A stretch of 64,000 nucleotides of DNA from Patescibacteria group bacterium (GCA_018971305.1 JAGXBC010000001.1:248001-312000); one strand, 5' to 3'. Counted from the first letter of the stretch, positions 40,652-48,246 are shown. Notes: generated by a model not told the origin, from the sequence alone. Program-made: numbers and translations.

Positions 40652-42754
40652 TTATTTCCCTTCCATCTGTTTTAGCGACAATCCGATTCGTCCGTCTTCG
40701 TCAGCGCGGATTATTTTCGCCCGCACGAAGTCGCCAACTTTTACGACTTCTTCAACGGTTTTTACATAGCCCTGTTTCAGCTCCGAGACGTGAATCATTC
40801 CGTCTTTGCCTCCGCCCAAATCCATTATCGCGCCGAAGTCCAGTGTTTTAATAATTTTCCCTTCCACGATTTCTCCGACTTTATATTCTTTGGTTAGTGC
40901 GGTGATTTCGGCGACTGCGGTTTCCACTGTTTTTACATCCGAACCGGAAACGGAGACCGAACCATCCTCCTCAACATCAATCCCGGCAAGCGCATACTTC
41001 TTAATAAGTCCGTTTATCATCTTGCCGCCAGGGCCGATAAGCGAACCGATTTTCTCCGGATTGATCTTCAGCTGGCGGATAATCGGGACATACTTGGATA
41101 ATTCCTTTTTCGGCTGAGAAATAACAGATTTAATGAACTGCAGTATCTCTAAACGGGCCTTTTTGGCCTGTTCCAGACCCTTGGCGAGCATTTCCATTGT
41201 TACGCCATCAACTTTTACATCCATTTGCATGGCGTTTACGCCATCGTCCGTGCCAGCAATTTTGAAGTCCATATCGCCGTGGTGGTCTTCAGGACCCTGA
41301 ATGTCGGTGAGGACTTTATAATTTTTTTCGTCCTTCATCATCATCCCCATAGCAATTCCGGCTGCCGGTTTTTTTATCGGCACGCCTGCGTCCATCAAAG
41401 ACATCACCGAGGCGCAGACCGTTGCCATAGAAGACGAGCCGTTGGAAGACAAGATTTCCGAAACTACGCGAATTGTGTACGGGAATTCTTCTTTGGGAGG
41501 AATTAATGGTTCAACAGCTTTGCGCGCTAAGTTGCCATGGCCGATGTCACGGCGTCCTGGTCCGCGGAAGCCGCCGATCTCGCCAACCGAGAACGGCGGG
41601 AAGTTGTAGTGCAACATAAAGCGGCGCTTACCGGTCATTTCCATTGTTTCTATCATCAATTCCTGCCCCGGAGGCGCGAGGGTTACAATGCCCAAGGCCT
41701 GCGTGTTGCCGCGAATAAATACGGCCGAGCCGTGCGTGCGCGGGAAGAGTCCGATCTCTCCGTTTAGTGCGCGGAGTTCATCCAGTTTTCTCCCATCAGG
41801 ACGCATGTCGCGCTCCAAAACATTTTTATGCACGAGGTCGTTTATAGCTTCTTCGAATAAAAAGTCCGCGGCTTTGAAATTCGGTTCCGGGAACTTTTCT
41901 TTAATGTGCGCAAAATAATCGTGCTTAAGCGCGCCGAGCTTACTTGCGTGTTCCTGTTTGTTTTTCTGGTATACTGCTTCTTCCAGTTTGTCGTTCAAAA
42001 ATTCCTCAGTGGCCTTTTTTAATTCCGGATCTGGCTCCGAGAGGGATATTTCCGTTTTCGCCTTACCTACTTCCGCGACTATCTTTTTCTGGAAATCAAT
42101 AAGGTTGTTGATATCTTTTTGCGCGAGCTCAAAGCCGGCAATAATATCCTTTTCGTCCGTATCGCTGCCTCCGAGCTCTATCATATTTATTTTTCCGTAG
42201 GAGCCGGCAACGAAGGAGTCGAATTTGGCTTTGCCATCCACAACCTCGGAATTTGTGGGGTTTACAACGAATTTATCTCCTATTTTAGCCAAGCGGATGC
42301 CTCCAACGGGGCCATTCCAGGGGATATCGGACATGGCGAGTGCTGTGGAGGCCCCGATTAGACCGACGAATTCCGGTTCATTCTGCTCGTCTATTTCTAA
42401 TACAGTGACGACAACCTGTATGTCGCGGCGGATGCGGTGGTCAAATAGTGGTCTGATTGTGCGGTCCACCAAGCGTCCGGCGAGGATGGCGTCTTCGGAT
42501 GGCCTGGATTCGCGGCGAACGTAGCGGCTGCCGATGATCTTTCCGGCGGCATAAAATTTCTCTTCGTAGTCGACTCTAAGCGGCATATAGTCCGTGCTCG
42601 CGTCGGTTTTAGACATTACGACCGTCGTTAATACGATTGTTTCGCCGTATTTAGCAATGACCGAGGCGTTTGTTTGTCCGGCAAGGTCGGATACTTCTAT
42701 CGTCAGAGTTTTCCCTCCTATCTCTGTTTCAAATTTTTTGCGTTGTATTGGCAT
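40652..42754 (-). CDS. pnp: Polyribonucleotide nucleotidyltransferase (PNPase)
   Basis: 3'-5' phosphorolytic exoribonuclease of the RNA degradosome. The 700-residue protein has two RNase PH-like domains: the first begins KFETEIGGKTLTIEVSDLAG and the second has MRPDGRKLDELRALNGEIGL and FRGPGRRDIGHGNLARKAVE, followed by KH (IIRQLKINPEKIGSLIGPGG) and S1 (YKVGEIVEGKIIKTLDFGAI) domains. Length and order are standard. It ends in a strong terminator. It is downstream of a 179-aa protein, a NYN nuclease and rpsO on the same strand; rpsO-pnp neighbourhood is classical, and here two extra genes are inserted. Confidence 0.97.
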   Translation of the reverse strand: MPIQRKKFETEIGGKTLTIEVSDLAGQTNASVIAKYGETIVLTTVVMSKTDASTDYMPLRVDYEEKFYAAGKIIGSRYVRRESRPSEDAILAGRLVDRTIRPLFDHRIRRDIQVVVTVLEIDEQNEPEFVGLIGASTALAMSDIPWNGPVGGIRLAKIGDKFVVNPTNSEVVDGKAKFDSFVAGSYGKINMIELGGSDTDEKDIIAGFELAQKDINNLIDFQKKIVAEVGKAKTEISLSEPDPELKKATEEFLNDKLEEAVYQKNKQEHASKLGALKHDYFAHIKEKFPEPNFKAADFLFEEAINDLVHKNVLERDMRPDGRKLDELRALNGEIGLFPRTHGSAVFIRGNTQALGIVTLAPPGQELMIETMEMTGKRRFMLHYNFPPFSVGEIGGFRGPGRRDIGHGNLARKAVEPLIPPKEEFPYTIRVVSEILSSNGSSSMATVCASVMSLMDAGVPIKKPAAGIAMGMMMKDEKNYKVLTDIQGPEDHHGDMDFKIAGTDDGVNAMQMDVKVDGVTMEMLAKGLEQAKKARLEILQFIKSVISQPKKELSKYVPIIRQLKINPEKIGSLIGPGGKMINGLIKKYALAGIDVEEDGSVSVSGSDVKTVETAVAEITALTKEYKVGEIVEGKIIKTLDFGAIMDLGGGKDGMIHVSELKQGYVKTVEEVVKVGDFVRAKIIRADEDGRIGLSLKQMEGK

Positions 42755-42762
42755 AATTTATT

Positions 42763-43302
42763 TTAAGTATTGTTAATTAAATTTTTGTATGTTGCCATAT
42801 CTTGCTCGAGGGAGACGATATGATTGCTCATTGATGTTCTATTAGACCTGATTGATAGATACTCTCTTTTTTCCTGGGGTGACATCGCTTCTAATTCATT
42901 AAATATTCTATAAATTTTCTCTACTTTATCTTCTAGGCCGCTTACATCTATATCGGCTATTCCTTTCTTTTTTATTTTTTGTTTCATCACGGCTAATGAC
43001 ATCCTCACCTGATCGACGCGCCGACGGTATTTTTTTATCTCTTCCGGGTCTATCGTTTCGTCCTCGGCTTCTGGTAACCTGTCTTCTCTTAAATGTCTGT
43101 CTAGAATATCGTCGATTTTCTGTCTTTTTAACGATTCAGTTTTAAAATCTTCAGCCTGGGTATCTAGCTCGCTTCCTAACCTTTCGGATTTAGAAACTTC
43201 TTTTGCTTTTGCCAATAATTCAGCTTTATTTTTATCGAGTACTTCTTGCAATTCTTTCTGGCTTAGATTGTTTACTTTTTCTCCGGGGACTTCTTTATTC
43301 AT
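42763..43302 (-). CDS. Coiled-coil protein of unknown function, 179 aa
   Basis: A soluble, Lys/Glu-rich protein predicted to be almost entirely helical, with long coiled-coil stretches (KELQEVLDKNKAELLAKAKE and AVMKQKIKKKGIADIDVSGL). No catalytic motif. It lies 8 bases after the NYN nuclease gene and 8 bases before pnp, in one operon, so it may link the two enzymes or act on RNA. No family is recognised. Confidence 0.6.
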   Translation of the reverse strand: MNKEVPGEKVNNLSQKELQEVLDKNKAELLAKAKEVSKSERLGSELDTQAEDFKTESLKRQKIDDILDRHLREDRLPEAEDETIDPEEIKKYRRRVDQVRMSLAVMKQKIKKKGIADIDVSGLEDKVEKIYRIFNELEAMSPQEKREYLSIRSNRTSMSNHIVSLEQDMATYKNLINNT

Positions 43303-43309
43303 ACTCCGT

Positions 43310-43945
43310 TTAATATCCTCTCTTAATGATTATTTTGGGTATTTCCTCAATGTTTATGAACTTATCCGCGGCGTCTTGAAGTTTCGCCGAGGCGCTGCGC
43401 TTGAAAGCCGCGACTTCCACGAGCCGGCCGACGCCCCATTTTAAGTAGTCTACAAGGGGCAAATGGTCGCCGTCGCCTGTAACGAGAATAATTACATCTA
43501 GAAAAGAAGACATTCTAATGGCATCTACCGCCATGCCGACATCCCAGTCGGCTTTTTTCATTCCACCCGCATAAACCTGCAGGTCTTTGACGCGAAGTTC
43601 AAGTCCGGCATTCTCCAGCGCCTCAAAGAATGCGGCTTCTGTAGACAATACTGGTGCACCGCGGCGCGTTCCGGCAGTCGGTCTCACTGGTTGTTCTATT
43701 ATCCCCTCGCTTTTTACGACGTAGGCCATAGAACGGATAAGCTGCCTGTCGCCGACAAGGTATTTTATAAGTTCTGAATAATTAACTCGGCCGTGGTAGA
43801 GGTTTTTCGCGGAATGATAAAGATTGTGGACGTCAACGAAGATACCAACGCGTTGATTGGAATATGAGGGGACAGATTTCATTTGCTTTTCCGGCGTTGA
43901 GGAATTATTACGAATTTGCGAATGATCGGATTTTATTTCGGTCAT
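43310..43945 (-). CDS. NYN-domain (LabA/DUF88-like) putative ribonuclease
   Basis: A 211-residue protein with a PIN-like NYN domain: NQRVGIFVDVHNLYHSAKNL, in which D and N are the first metal-binding residues, then DWDVGMAVDAIRMSSFLDVI and LVTGDGDHLPLVDYLKWGVG, which carries the second acidic pair. This is the LabA/DUF88 layout. The domain is expected to cleave RNA. An N-terminal extension of about 30 residues is polar. It sits between rpsO and a coiled-coil gene that precedes pnp, an RNA-processing context. Substrate unknown. Confidence 0.88.
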   Translation of the reverse strand: MTEIKSDHSQIRNNSSTPEKQMKSVPSYSNQRVGIFVDVHNLYHSAKNLYHGRVNYSELIKYLVGDRQLIRSMAYVVKSEGIIEQPVRPTAGTRRGAPVLSTEAAFFEALENAGLELRVKDLQVYAGGMKKADWDVGMAVDAIRMSSFLDVIILVTGDGDHLPLVDYLKWGVGRLVEVAAFKRSASAKLQDAADKFINIEEIPKIIIKRGY

Positions 43946-44003
43946 TCGTAAACTCGCAAAGTAATTCTCTATCTGCCGGTATTTTAGTTTTAATTTATTC
44001 GGC

Positions 44004-44270
44004 CTATTTCTTTAAATCCAATTTTTTAATAAGTTTTTCGTATTCTTTCTCGTTGTGTTTTTTGAGATAAGAGAGAAGCTTGCGGCGCTTGGAAACTATT
44101 TTTAAAAGCCCACGCCGTGAATGGCGGTCTTTGGCGTTTTTCTTTAAGTGGCTGGCCAATTCGTCAATGCGGCGGGAGAGCATGGCAATCTGCACCTGAG
44201 CAGAGCCAGTGTCTTTATCGTGAACTTTATGTTCGCCGATTATTTTAGATTTTACCCGTTTGGTAAGCAT
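44004..44270 (-). CDS. rpsO: Small ribosomal subunit protein uS15
   Basis: Small-subunit protein binding 16S rRNA. The 88-residue protein starts MLTKRVKSKIIGEHKVHDKD and contains TGSAQVQIAMLSRRIDELAS and KDRHSRRGLLKIVSKRRKLL, the typical S15 signature. It is the standard length. Upstream are a strong own promoter (44287-44315) and a separate GC-rich structured RNA. Downstream is a NYN nuclease gene and then pnp, a variation of the classical rpsO-pnp pair. Confidence 0.97.
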   Translation of the reverse strand: MLTKRVKSKIIGEHKVHDKDTGSAQVQIAMLSRRIDELASHLKKNAKDRHSRRGLLKIVSKRRKLLSYLKKHNEKEYEKLIKKLDLKK

Positions 44271-44286
44271 TTAAATTATTATTGAA

Positions 44287-44315
44287 ATTTTATTATCTTT
44301 TATCTAAACAATCAA
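44287..44315 (-). promoter_or_regulatory. Promoter of rpsO
   Basis: Minus strand: -35 TTGATT (44310-44315), exact 17-base spacer, -10 TAAAAT (44287-44292), start near 44280, leader about 10 bases. It lies downstream of the structured RNA, so rpsO can be expressed independently of it. Confidence 0.65.
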
Positions 44316-44338
44316 GTATCGGTTTTTTCTTCTTAATG

Positions 44339-44550
44339 AAAAAGTGAGGGGCCGGCCGCGGGATGATGTTGCGATAATGTCCGCGGCCGGCAGCCTCTGG
44401 GCGGTGATGTGGCCGTATAACCCTATGACTGCCACAGCGACACCGCCCTCGCTCAGGGACGCCCACCCGCACGAAGCGACCCCGAGAATTGGCGCGGGAG
44501 CCCGTGTTTCCCGGCCAAAGTCAAAAAACTAAAGAACTTATCAGCGAGTA
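44339..44550 (-). ncRNA. GC-rich structured RNA upstream of rpsO, unknown family
   Basis: A GC-rich island in AT-rich surroundings without a credible frame. On the minus strand four hairpins are visible: one near 44505-44522 with GGGA and TCCC arms; one near 44450-44480 with TCGCT / AGCGA; a stem GGGCGGTG / CACCGCCC (44399-44406, 44441-44448) with an inner GTGGC / GCCAC; and a perfect 11-base stem GCCGGCCGCGG / CCGCGGCCGGC (44351-44361, 44381-44391) with GAGG/CCTC outside. The last one is followed by CCTCACTTTTT and probably acts as terminator. It has a perfect promoter and appears distinct from rpsO, which has its own. Motifs of tmRNA, RNase P RNA and SRP RNA were not seen. Confidence 0.7.
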
Positions 44551-44556
44551 TCGGTA

Positions 44557-44584
44557 ATTATACGCCTTTTACACTATTTGTCAA
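44557..44584 (-). promoter_or_regulatory. Perfect consensus promoter of the structured RNA
   Basis: Minus strand: -35 TTGACA (44579-44584, 6 of 6), 16-base spacer, -10 TATAAT (44557-44562, 6 of 6), predicted start near 44550. Such a strong promoter fits an abundant RNA. Confidence 0.85.
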
Positions 44585-44609
44585 TGTCAATGTTTTGCGA
44601 CAGATAAAG

Positions 44610-44615
44610 TATAAT
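44610..44615 (+). promoter_or_regulatory. -10 box of xerC-like gene
   Basis: TATAAT 8 bases before the ATG at 44624; the predicted start is about two bases before the codon. No -35 at proper spacing is seen. Confidence 0.35.
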
Positions 44616-44623
44616 AAAGGAAT

Positions 44624-45508
44624 ATGTCTGATATAGAGAAATTTCTTAATGATTATTTAGCTTATCTGGAGATAGAAAAGAACCGCTCGCCGAAAACACG
44701 GGAGAATTACGAGCGATATTTGGCGGAATTTTTGAAGTTCGCCAGGATAAAGTCGCCGAAGGAAATCACGGAGAATATCGTGCGAGAGTTCCGCCTTAAT
44801 TTGGCGCGGAGTGACCGTAAAAAAATTACACAAAATTATTATATAATCGCTTTGCGTAATTTTTTGAAGTATCTCGCCAAGCGCGACGTAAAAGTTCTGT
44901 CTCCGGAAAAAATAGAATTGCCCAAAATTCCCGAGCGGCAGATAGAGATTTTGGAGTACGGCGATTTGGAGCGGCTCCTGGCAGCTCCTCGCGGAGGAGG
45001 GTTAAGAAGTTTGCGCGATAAGGCTATCCTGGAAGTTTTTTTTTCCACAGGTCTGCGGCTTTCAGAATTATGCAATTTGTCCAGATATATTGATCTGAAA
45101 CGCGGCGAGTTGTCCGTTCGCGGCAAAGGAGATAAATTAAGAGTTGTCTTCCTTTCTGATTCGGCGAGAGAAGCGATGCAGAAATATATTGCGAAACGGA
45201 CCGATACTGAAGAGTCTTTGTTTATCAGCTTAACCAAAGCCGGAAAAGGAATGGGAAAGATAACGCAGCGTTCCGTGCAGAGGATGATAGAGTCCCGAGC
45301 CAAAGAAGCCGGCATCCAGAAGAAAATCCACCCGCACCAGTTAAGGCACTCGTTCGCAACAGATTTGCTTGTAAACGGCGCCGATTTGCGCTCGGTTCAG
45401 GAACTTTTGGGCCACGCCAATATTGCGACAACCCAGGTTTACACCCATCTCACGAACAAAGAGTTGCGGGAAATTCATAAAACATTTCATGCGCGGAGAA
45501 GAAGTTAA
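44624..45508 (+). CDS. xerC: Tyrosine recombinase of the XerC/XerD type
   Basis: Site-specific recombinase, probably resolving chromosome dimers at a dif site. The 294-residue protein has an N-terminal SAM-like core-binding domain (DIEKFLNDYLAYLEIEKNRS) and a catalytic domain with all key residues: Arg145 (GLRLSELC), Lys168 (VRGKGDK), His238 and Arg241 (HPHQLRHSFA), His264 (LLGHANI) and Tyr273 (QVYTH). Its length fits Xer proteins rather than phage integrases. It is divergent from the GC-rich RNA and overlaps the PAP2 gene by 20 bases. No dif site was identified. Confidence 0.92.
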   Translation: MSDIEKFLNDYLAYLEIEKNRSPKTRENYERYLAEFLKFARIKSPKEITENIVREFRLNLARSDRKKITQNYYIIALRNFLKYLAKRDVKVLSPEKIELPKIPERQIEILEYGDLERLLAAPRGGGLRSLRDKAILEVFFSTGLRLSELCNLSRYIDLKRGELSVRGKGDKLRVVFLSDSAREAMQKYIAKRTDTEESLFISLTKAGKGMGKITQRSVQRMIESRAKEAGIQKKIHPHQLRHSFATDLLVNGADLRSVQELLGHANIATTQVYTHLTNKELREIHKTFHARRRS

Positions 45509-46544
45509 GAAAAAAGATTCCAATCCGGGAACGAGCAGGTGGTTTTATTTTATTAACTACGGAGTTTTGGCTGTGGTTTCAGCTATGTTTATTGTTCTCG
45601 ACGGACGTGGTGCACTGGCCAAGGAAAATTTTGTCGGTTTTTATCTGAATTTTTTGTTTTTCTCCGGGCGAACAGTCGTAATTTGGATAGCCATTGCCGC
45701 CAGCGTAGGTATGCTGGCGATACTGATAATAAGTTTTGTTGAGCATGCGTTTTCGTCATCAGAGCCGGCCATCTTTTTAAGAAAGATTTTTAGTAAAGCC
45801 GGCCTTGGATTCGTTATTAGAGGAATAAAAAATTTTTTTCTTTTTGCTTGTCCGGCACTTGCCAGTTACCTGGTTCTGAGCTTGGCCCTCGGTGCCATCA
45901 ATACGAGCGGTGCTTTGCGGCTTAAGGATGGATTGATTCTGTCTTGGGATGCGGCGATAACCGGCACATATCCTTTTATTGCCCTTGGAAATATCCATTA
46001 TCCCGCCTGGATTTTTTCTTCCGTTACCTGGTCTTTTGATGCGCTGCCGATGGCCGTTACGATTTTCGCCTTTTATCTTTCTCTTAAAAATATACGGCTT
46101 GTCAGGGAATATTCCACTGCTTTCTCTCTTGCCTTGTTCATTATGCTCCCCGTCTGGTTTTTATTCCCGGCGCTTAGCCCGCAGGATCGCTATATCGACA
46201 ATGTTTATAAACTGCCGATTCCACAGGAAATACAGGCCCGGCTGGCCTCTTTTAATCCGCAAAAAGAGTTAACAGATTTTTTCCTATCTATGAGGGATAG
46301 TAAAAAAAATTTGAACGGAGTTATGCCGACAACGACTATGCCTAGTGCTCACGTGGCCTGGGGAGCTTTGCTTTTTATTTACGCCCTCCGCGACAGGAAA
46401 TTATTGGGTTGGATTTTATTCCCCATAGTTGCGCTCTCAACTCTTGGAACGATTGTTCTCGCCCAGCATTATTTTGTTGATATGCCGACCGGCATTTTAT
46501 TCGGGCTTGCCGCCGCCGCACTCGCGAAGTTCAGCCTGTCATAA
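45489..46544 (+). CDS. PAP2-family membrane phosphatase / phosphotransferase-like protein
   Basis: A polytopic protein of about 351 residues. The C-terminal half has the phosphatidic-acid-phosphatase core: TTTMPSAHVAWGALLFIYAL with the PSAH motif, and IVLAQHYFVDMPTGILFGLA with the catalytic His and Asp. A region RYIDNVYKLPIPQEIQARLA lies between. This matches the PAP2_3 / inositolphosphotransferase-like subgroup; the ATG at 45489 overlaps the xerC end and is preferred to the open frame start at 45423. It may dephosphorylate lipid phosphates or transfer a headgroup; substrate unknown. Confidence 0.8.
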   Translation: MRGEEVKKKDSNPGTSRWFYFINYGVLAVVSAMFIVLDGRGALAKENFVGFYLNFLFFSGRTVVIWIAIAASVGMLAILIISFVEHAFSSSEPAIFLRKIFSKAGLGFVIRGIKNFFLFACPALASYLVLSLALGAINTSGALRLKDGLILSWDAAITGTYPFIALGNIHYPAWIFSSVTWSFDALPMAVTIFAFYLSLKNIRLVREYSTAFSLALFIMLPVWFLFPALSPQDRYIDNVYKLPIPQEIQARLASFNPQKELTDFFLSMRDSKKNLNGVMPTTTMPSAHVAWGALLFIYALRDRKLLGWILFPIVALSTLGTIVLAQHYFVDMPTGILFGLAAAALAKFSLS

Positions 46545-46557
46545 CCTATTTATTCGG

Positions 46558-46639
46558 TGCCCAGGAGAGGATTTGAACCTCTACGCCTTTCGGCACGAGC
46601 TCCTAAAGCTCGCGTGTCTGCCAATTTCACCACCTGGGC
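46558..46639 (-). tRNA. tRNA-Leu (UAG)
   Basis: Acceptor stem GCCCAGG / CCTGGGC with discriminator A, D stem, anticodon stem CGAGC / GCTCG with loop TTTAGGA (anticodon TAG), long variable arm as expected for Leu, and T arm GAGG-TTCAAAT-CCTC. The 3' CCA is not encoded. Minus strand, 12 bases downstream of tRNA-Val. Confidence 0.93.
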
Positions 46640-46651
46640 AATCGTGGCCTG

Positions 46652-46723
46652 TGCGCGCTGGGGGGATCGAACCCTCGGCCTACTCGGTGTAAACGAGTCG
46701 CTCTGCCACTGAGCTAAGCGCGC
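46652..46723 (-). tRNA. tRNA-Val (UAC)
   Basis: Acceptor GCGCGCT / AGCGCGC with discriminator A; anticodon stem ACTCG / CGAGT, loop TTTACAC (anticodon TAC). T arm GAGGG-TTCGATC-CCCCC has one A-C mismatch. CCA not encoded. It lies 4 bases after the stop of the upstream minus-strand exonuclease-like gene, so it is probably cotranscribed with it and with tRNA-Leu. Confidence 0.92.
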
Positions 46724-46727
46724 CGCT

Positions 46728-47516
46728 TCAAGAAAATTCTAACACCATCGGCAGATGGTCGGAAACGTCTATGTCCGGCACGCTGAAATTTAGCACATTT
46801 ACGTCGGGAGATACAAATGTATAATCGGCGAACGCTTGGAATTCCGGTTTGCCATAGAATGGAGAGATCTTGCTGCGAGTACGCTCAATGCCGAATGTCT
46901 TAATAAGATTTTTCATGCCTGTGCGTTCTATCATTGCAATGCTTTCGGTGTCGGGCAGCAGATTGAAATCACCGCAAAGTATTTTCTGGCCCTCTTCGCG
47001 CGCGAGAAAGTTTATTATCTTTTGCGATTGTATAAGGCGTTCCGGCGTGTCGGACTTATTTCCTGGCGGATAGGGAAGGCCGTGGATGTTTACAATTAAC
47101 AATTGATTTTCTGGTATCCCTTTTGGTTCAATCCTGATGTATTGAAAATTAGAAGGTTGGCCCTCGGCAAGTTGTGTCGTGTCCGGCAACTCTATTTTTC
47201 TTAGATTTACAAACACGCTGCCGCTTGAGTGCATATGCAGTATTTTGTTTCTAATAAATATTGCTTGTCCTAATGACACATTATGTTCTGACAATCTGCT
47301 GACTTCCGGTGCGAAATGATAATCAAATTCTTTAAGCATAGTTTTAAGTTCAGTCAGGATATCTATCCGTATTTCTTCGCCATCTGGTTGGATGGATGGA
47401 GATTCCGCTATTTCCTGAAAGCAAAAAATATCGGTATCAGCCGATTGCTCCTTGATGAATTTCATGAGCGGTTCATATATCTTTCCGCCCCAGATGTTTA
47501 GGGAAATAAGTTTCAT
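46728..47516 (-). CDS. Endonuclease/exonuclease/phosphatase family protein
   Basis: A 262-residue protein starting MKLISLNIWGGKIYEPLMKF, where N and the later E in DIFCFQEIAESP are metal-binding residues of the EEP fold. Further signature parts are LLIVNIHGLPYPPG, ILCGDFNLLPDTES with the GDFN motif and DVSDHLPMVLEF with the catalytic SDH. It could be an exonuclease, a phosphoesterase or a sphingomyelinase-like enzyme; the substrate cannot be told. There is no signal peptide, so it acts in the cytoplasm. It lies between tRNA-Arg and tRNA-Val on the minus strand. Confidence 0.88.
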   Translation of the reverse strand: MKLISLNIWGGKIYEPLMKFIKEQSADTDIFCFQEIAESPSIQPDGEEIRIDILTELKTMLKEFDYHFAPEVSRLSEHNVSLGQAIFIRNKILHMHSSGSVFVNLRKIELPDTTQLAEGQPSNFQYIRIEPKGIPENQLLIVNIHGLPYPPGNKSDTPERLIQSQKIINFLAREEGQKILCGDFNLLPDTESIAMIERTGMKNLIKTFGIERTRSKISPFYGKPEFQAFADYTFVSPDVNVLNFSVPDIDVSDHLPMVLEFS

Positions 47517-47526
47517 ATTTGTTTTG

Positions 47527-47598
47527 TGCCCCCGGTAGGAATCGAACCCACATCAACGCCTTAGAAGAGCGTTGCTTTATCCATTAAGCTACGAGGGC
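47527..47598 (-). tRNA. tRNA-Arg (UCU)
   Basis: Acceptor GCCCTCG / CGGGGGC (with a T-G pair) and discriminator A; anticodon stem ACGCT / GGCGT and loop CTTCTAA (anticodon TCT); T arm GTGGG-TTCGATT-CCTAC. CCA not encoded. Its 5' end overlaps the stop codon region of the upstream HNH gene by 10 bases. Confidence 0.93.
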
Positions 47599-47900
47599 CT
47601 TGTTCTTCCCCAATATCCTAACTGAATATATGTTTTTCGTCTATGACAATTAGCACAACGAATGTCGCATTTATTTATTTCTCGCTCGATAGATTCCCAA
47701 GAGTAATGACCGGATAACATTTTCCCGACAATTTTAAATTTATTTTTCTGGTCGCGGTGATCGAACTCCAAAACTATCGGATCTTTTTCTCCACAATCTA
47801 TACATTTCTTTGTGGATAGAAAAGAAAACAATTTTGCTCTTACTTTGAGTCGGTGTCTTTTCTGCGCAGCATATAATGCCGCTCTTTCTTTGTATGGCAT
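47589..47900 (-). CDS. HNH endonuclease-like protein overlapping tRNA-Arg
   Basis: A 103-residue basic protein from the ATG at 47900 (MPYKERAALYAAQKRHRLKV). The zinc-finger HNH core is KKCIDCGEKDPIVLEFDHRD, with CxxC and the catalytic D-H pair, plus CDIRCANCHRRKT at the end. A promoter (47914-47941) supports the start at 47900 rather than 47915. Its stop codon TAG lies inside the first bases of the tRNA-Arg gene. HNH genes next to tRNAs can reflect mobile-element insertion. It may be a homing-type or phage-derived nuclease; function unknown. Confidence 0.8.
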   Translation of the reverse strand: MPYKERAALYAAQKRHRLKVRAKLFSFLSTKKCIDCGEKDPIVLEFDHRDQKNKFKIVGKMLSGHYSWESIEREINKCDIRCANCHRRKTYIQLGYWGRTRPS

Positions 47901-47913
47901 ATTGTATAAAACC

Positions 47914-47941
47914 ATTCTAACCCAGATTGTTAATATTGCAA
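47914..47941 (-). promoter_or_regulatory. Promoter of the HNH gene
   Basis: Minus strand: -35 TTGCAA (47936-47941), 16-base spacer, -10 TAGAAT (47914-47919); start near 47907, 7 bases before the ATG at 47900. It may also drive tRNA-Arg, the exonuclease-like gene, tRNA-Val and tRNA-Leu. Confidence 0.55.
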
Positions 47942-47981
47942 AATGGCGTCAGATTTATACACTATCTATATATTCGGGCTT

Positions 47982-48013
47982 GCCCGCCATAGCGCGCAAG
48001 CGCGAAGGCGGGC
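47982..48013. repeat. GC-rich palindromic repeat abutting tRNA-Pro
   Basis: GCCCGCC (47982-47988) and GGCGGGC (48007-48013), with an inner GCGC / GCGC hairpin. The 3' arm overlaps the first 5 bases of the tRNA-Pro acceptor. The composition differs sharply from the AT-rich flank, and I recall similar elements being common in Parcubacteria. Confidence 0.7.
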
Positions 48014-48079
48014 CGTCGTATACCGGTAGTACGCGTGCTTTGGGAGCACGTAGACTGGGTTCAATTCCCAGCGGCCCGA
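48009..48079 (+). tRNA. tRNA-Pro (UGG)
   Basis: Acceptor CGGGCCG / CGGCCCG with discriminator A; anticodon stem CGTGC / GCACG and loop TTTGGGA (anticodon TGG); T arm CTGGG-TTCAATT-CCCAG. CCA not encoded. The 5' end is merged with a palindromic repeat, so the 5' leader processing may be unusual. Confidence 0.93.
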
Positions 48080-48122
48080 CATTAGAAACATCTTAGCGAG
48101 TATGTCGAGCCTAGATGTTCTT

Positions 48123-48162
48123 ATGTCCCGCAGAAGCATGGCGGATGCGGGACTAATGGTTT
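48123..48162 (+). terminator. Terminator after tRNA-Pro
   Basis: GTCCCGCA (48123-48130) and TGCGGGAC (48144-48151), followed by TAATGGTTTTTG. Preceded by another inverted repeat AACATCT / AGATGTT (about 48086-48119). Confidence 0.6.
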
Positions 48163-48217
48163 TTGCGAGCGCTCTAAATTTTCAAGACCAGACCGAGTAT
48201 AATTAATTTTATCGTAC

Positions 48218-48246
48218 TTGAATAAGGATTTTACTTTCGTTACAAT
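48218..48246 (+). promoter_or_regulatory. Promoter of tRNA-Phe
   Basis: -35 TTGAAT (48218-48223), exact 17-base spacer, -10 TACAAT (48241-48246), start near 48253, four bases before the mature tRNA. Confidence 0.75.

Noticed and set aside
44344..44532. Plus-strand reading frame of 62 codons across the GC-rich region upstream of rpsO
   Set aside because: The same bases form perfect hairpins on the minus strand with a consensus promoter; composition of the frame is not protein-like.
44624..45508. Phage integrase marking a mobile element
   Set aside because: The protein has Xer length and domain order, with no phage genes or attachment repeats around it.
46429..46692. Frame spanning the two tRNA genes
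   Set aside because: It is a read-through of tRNA-Leu and tRNA-Val sequence on the opposite strand.
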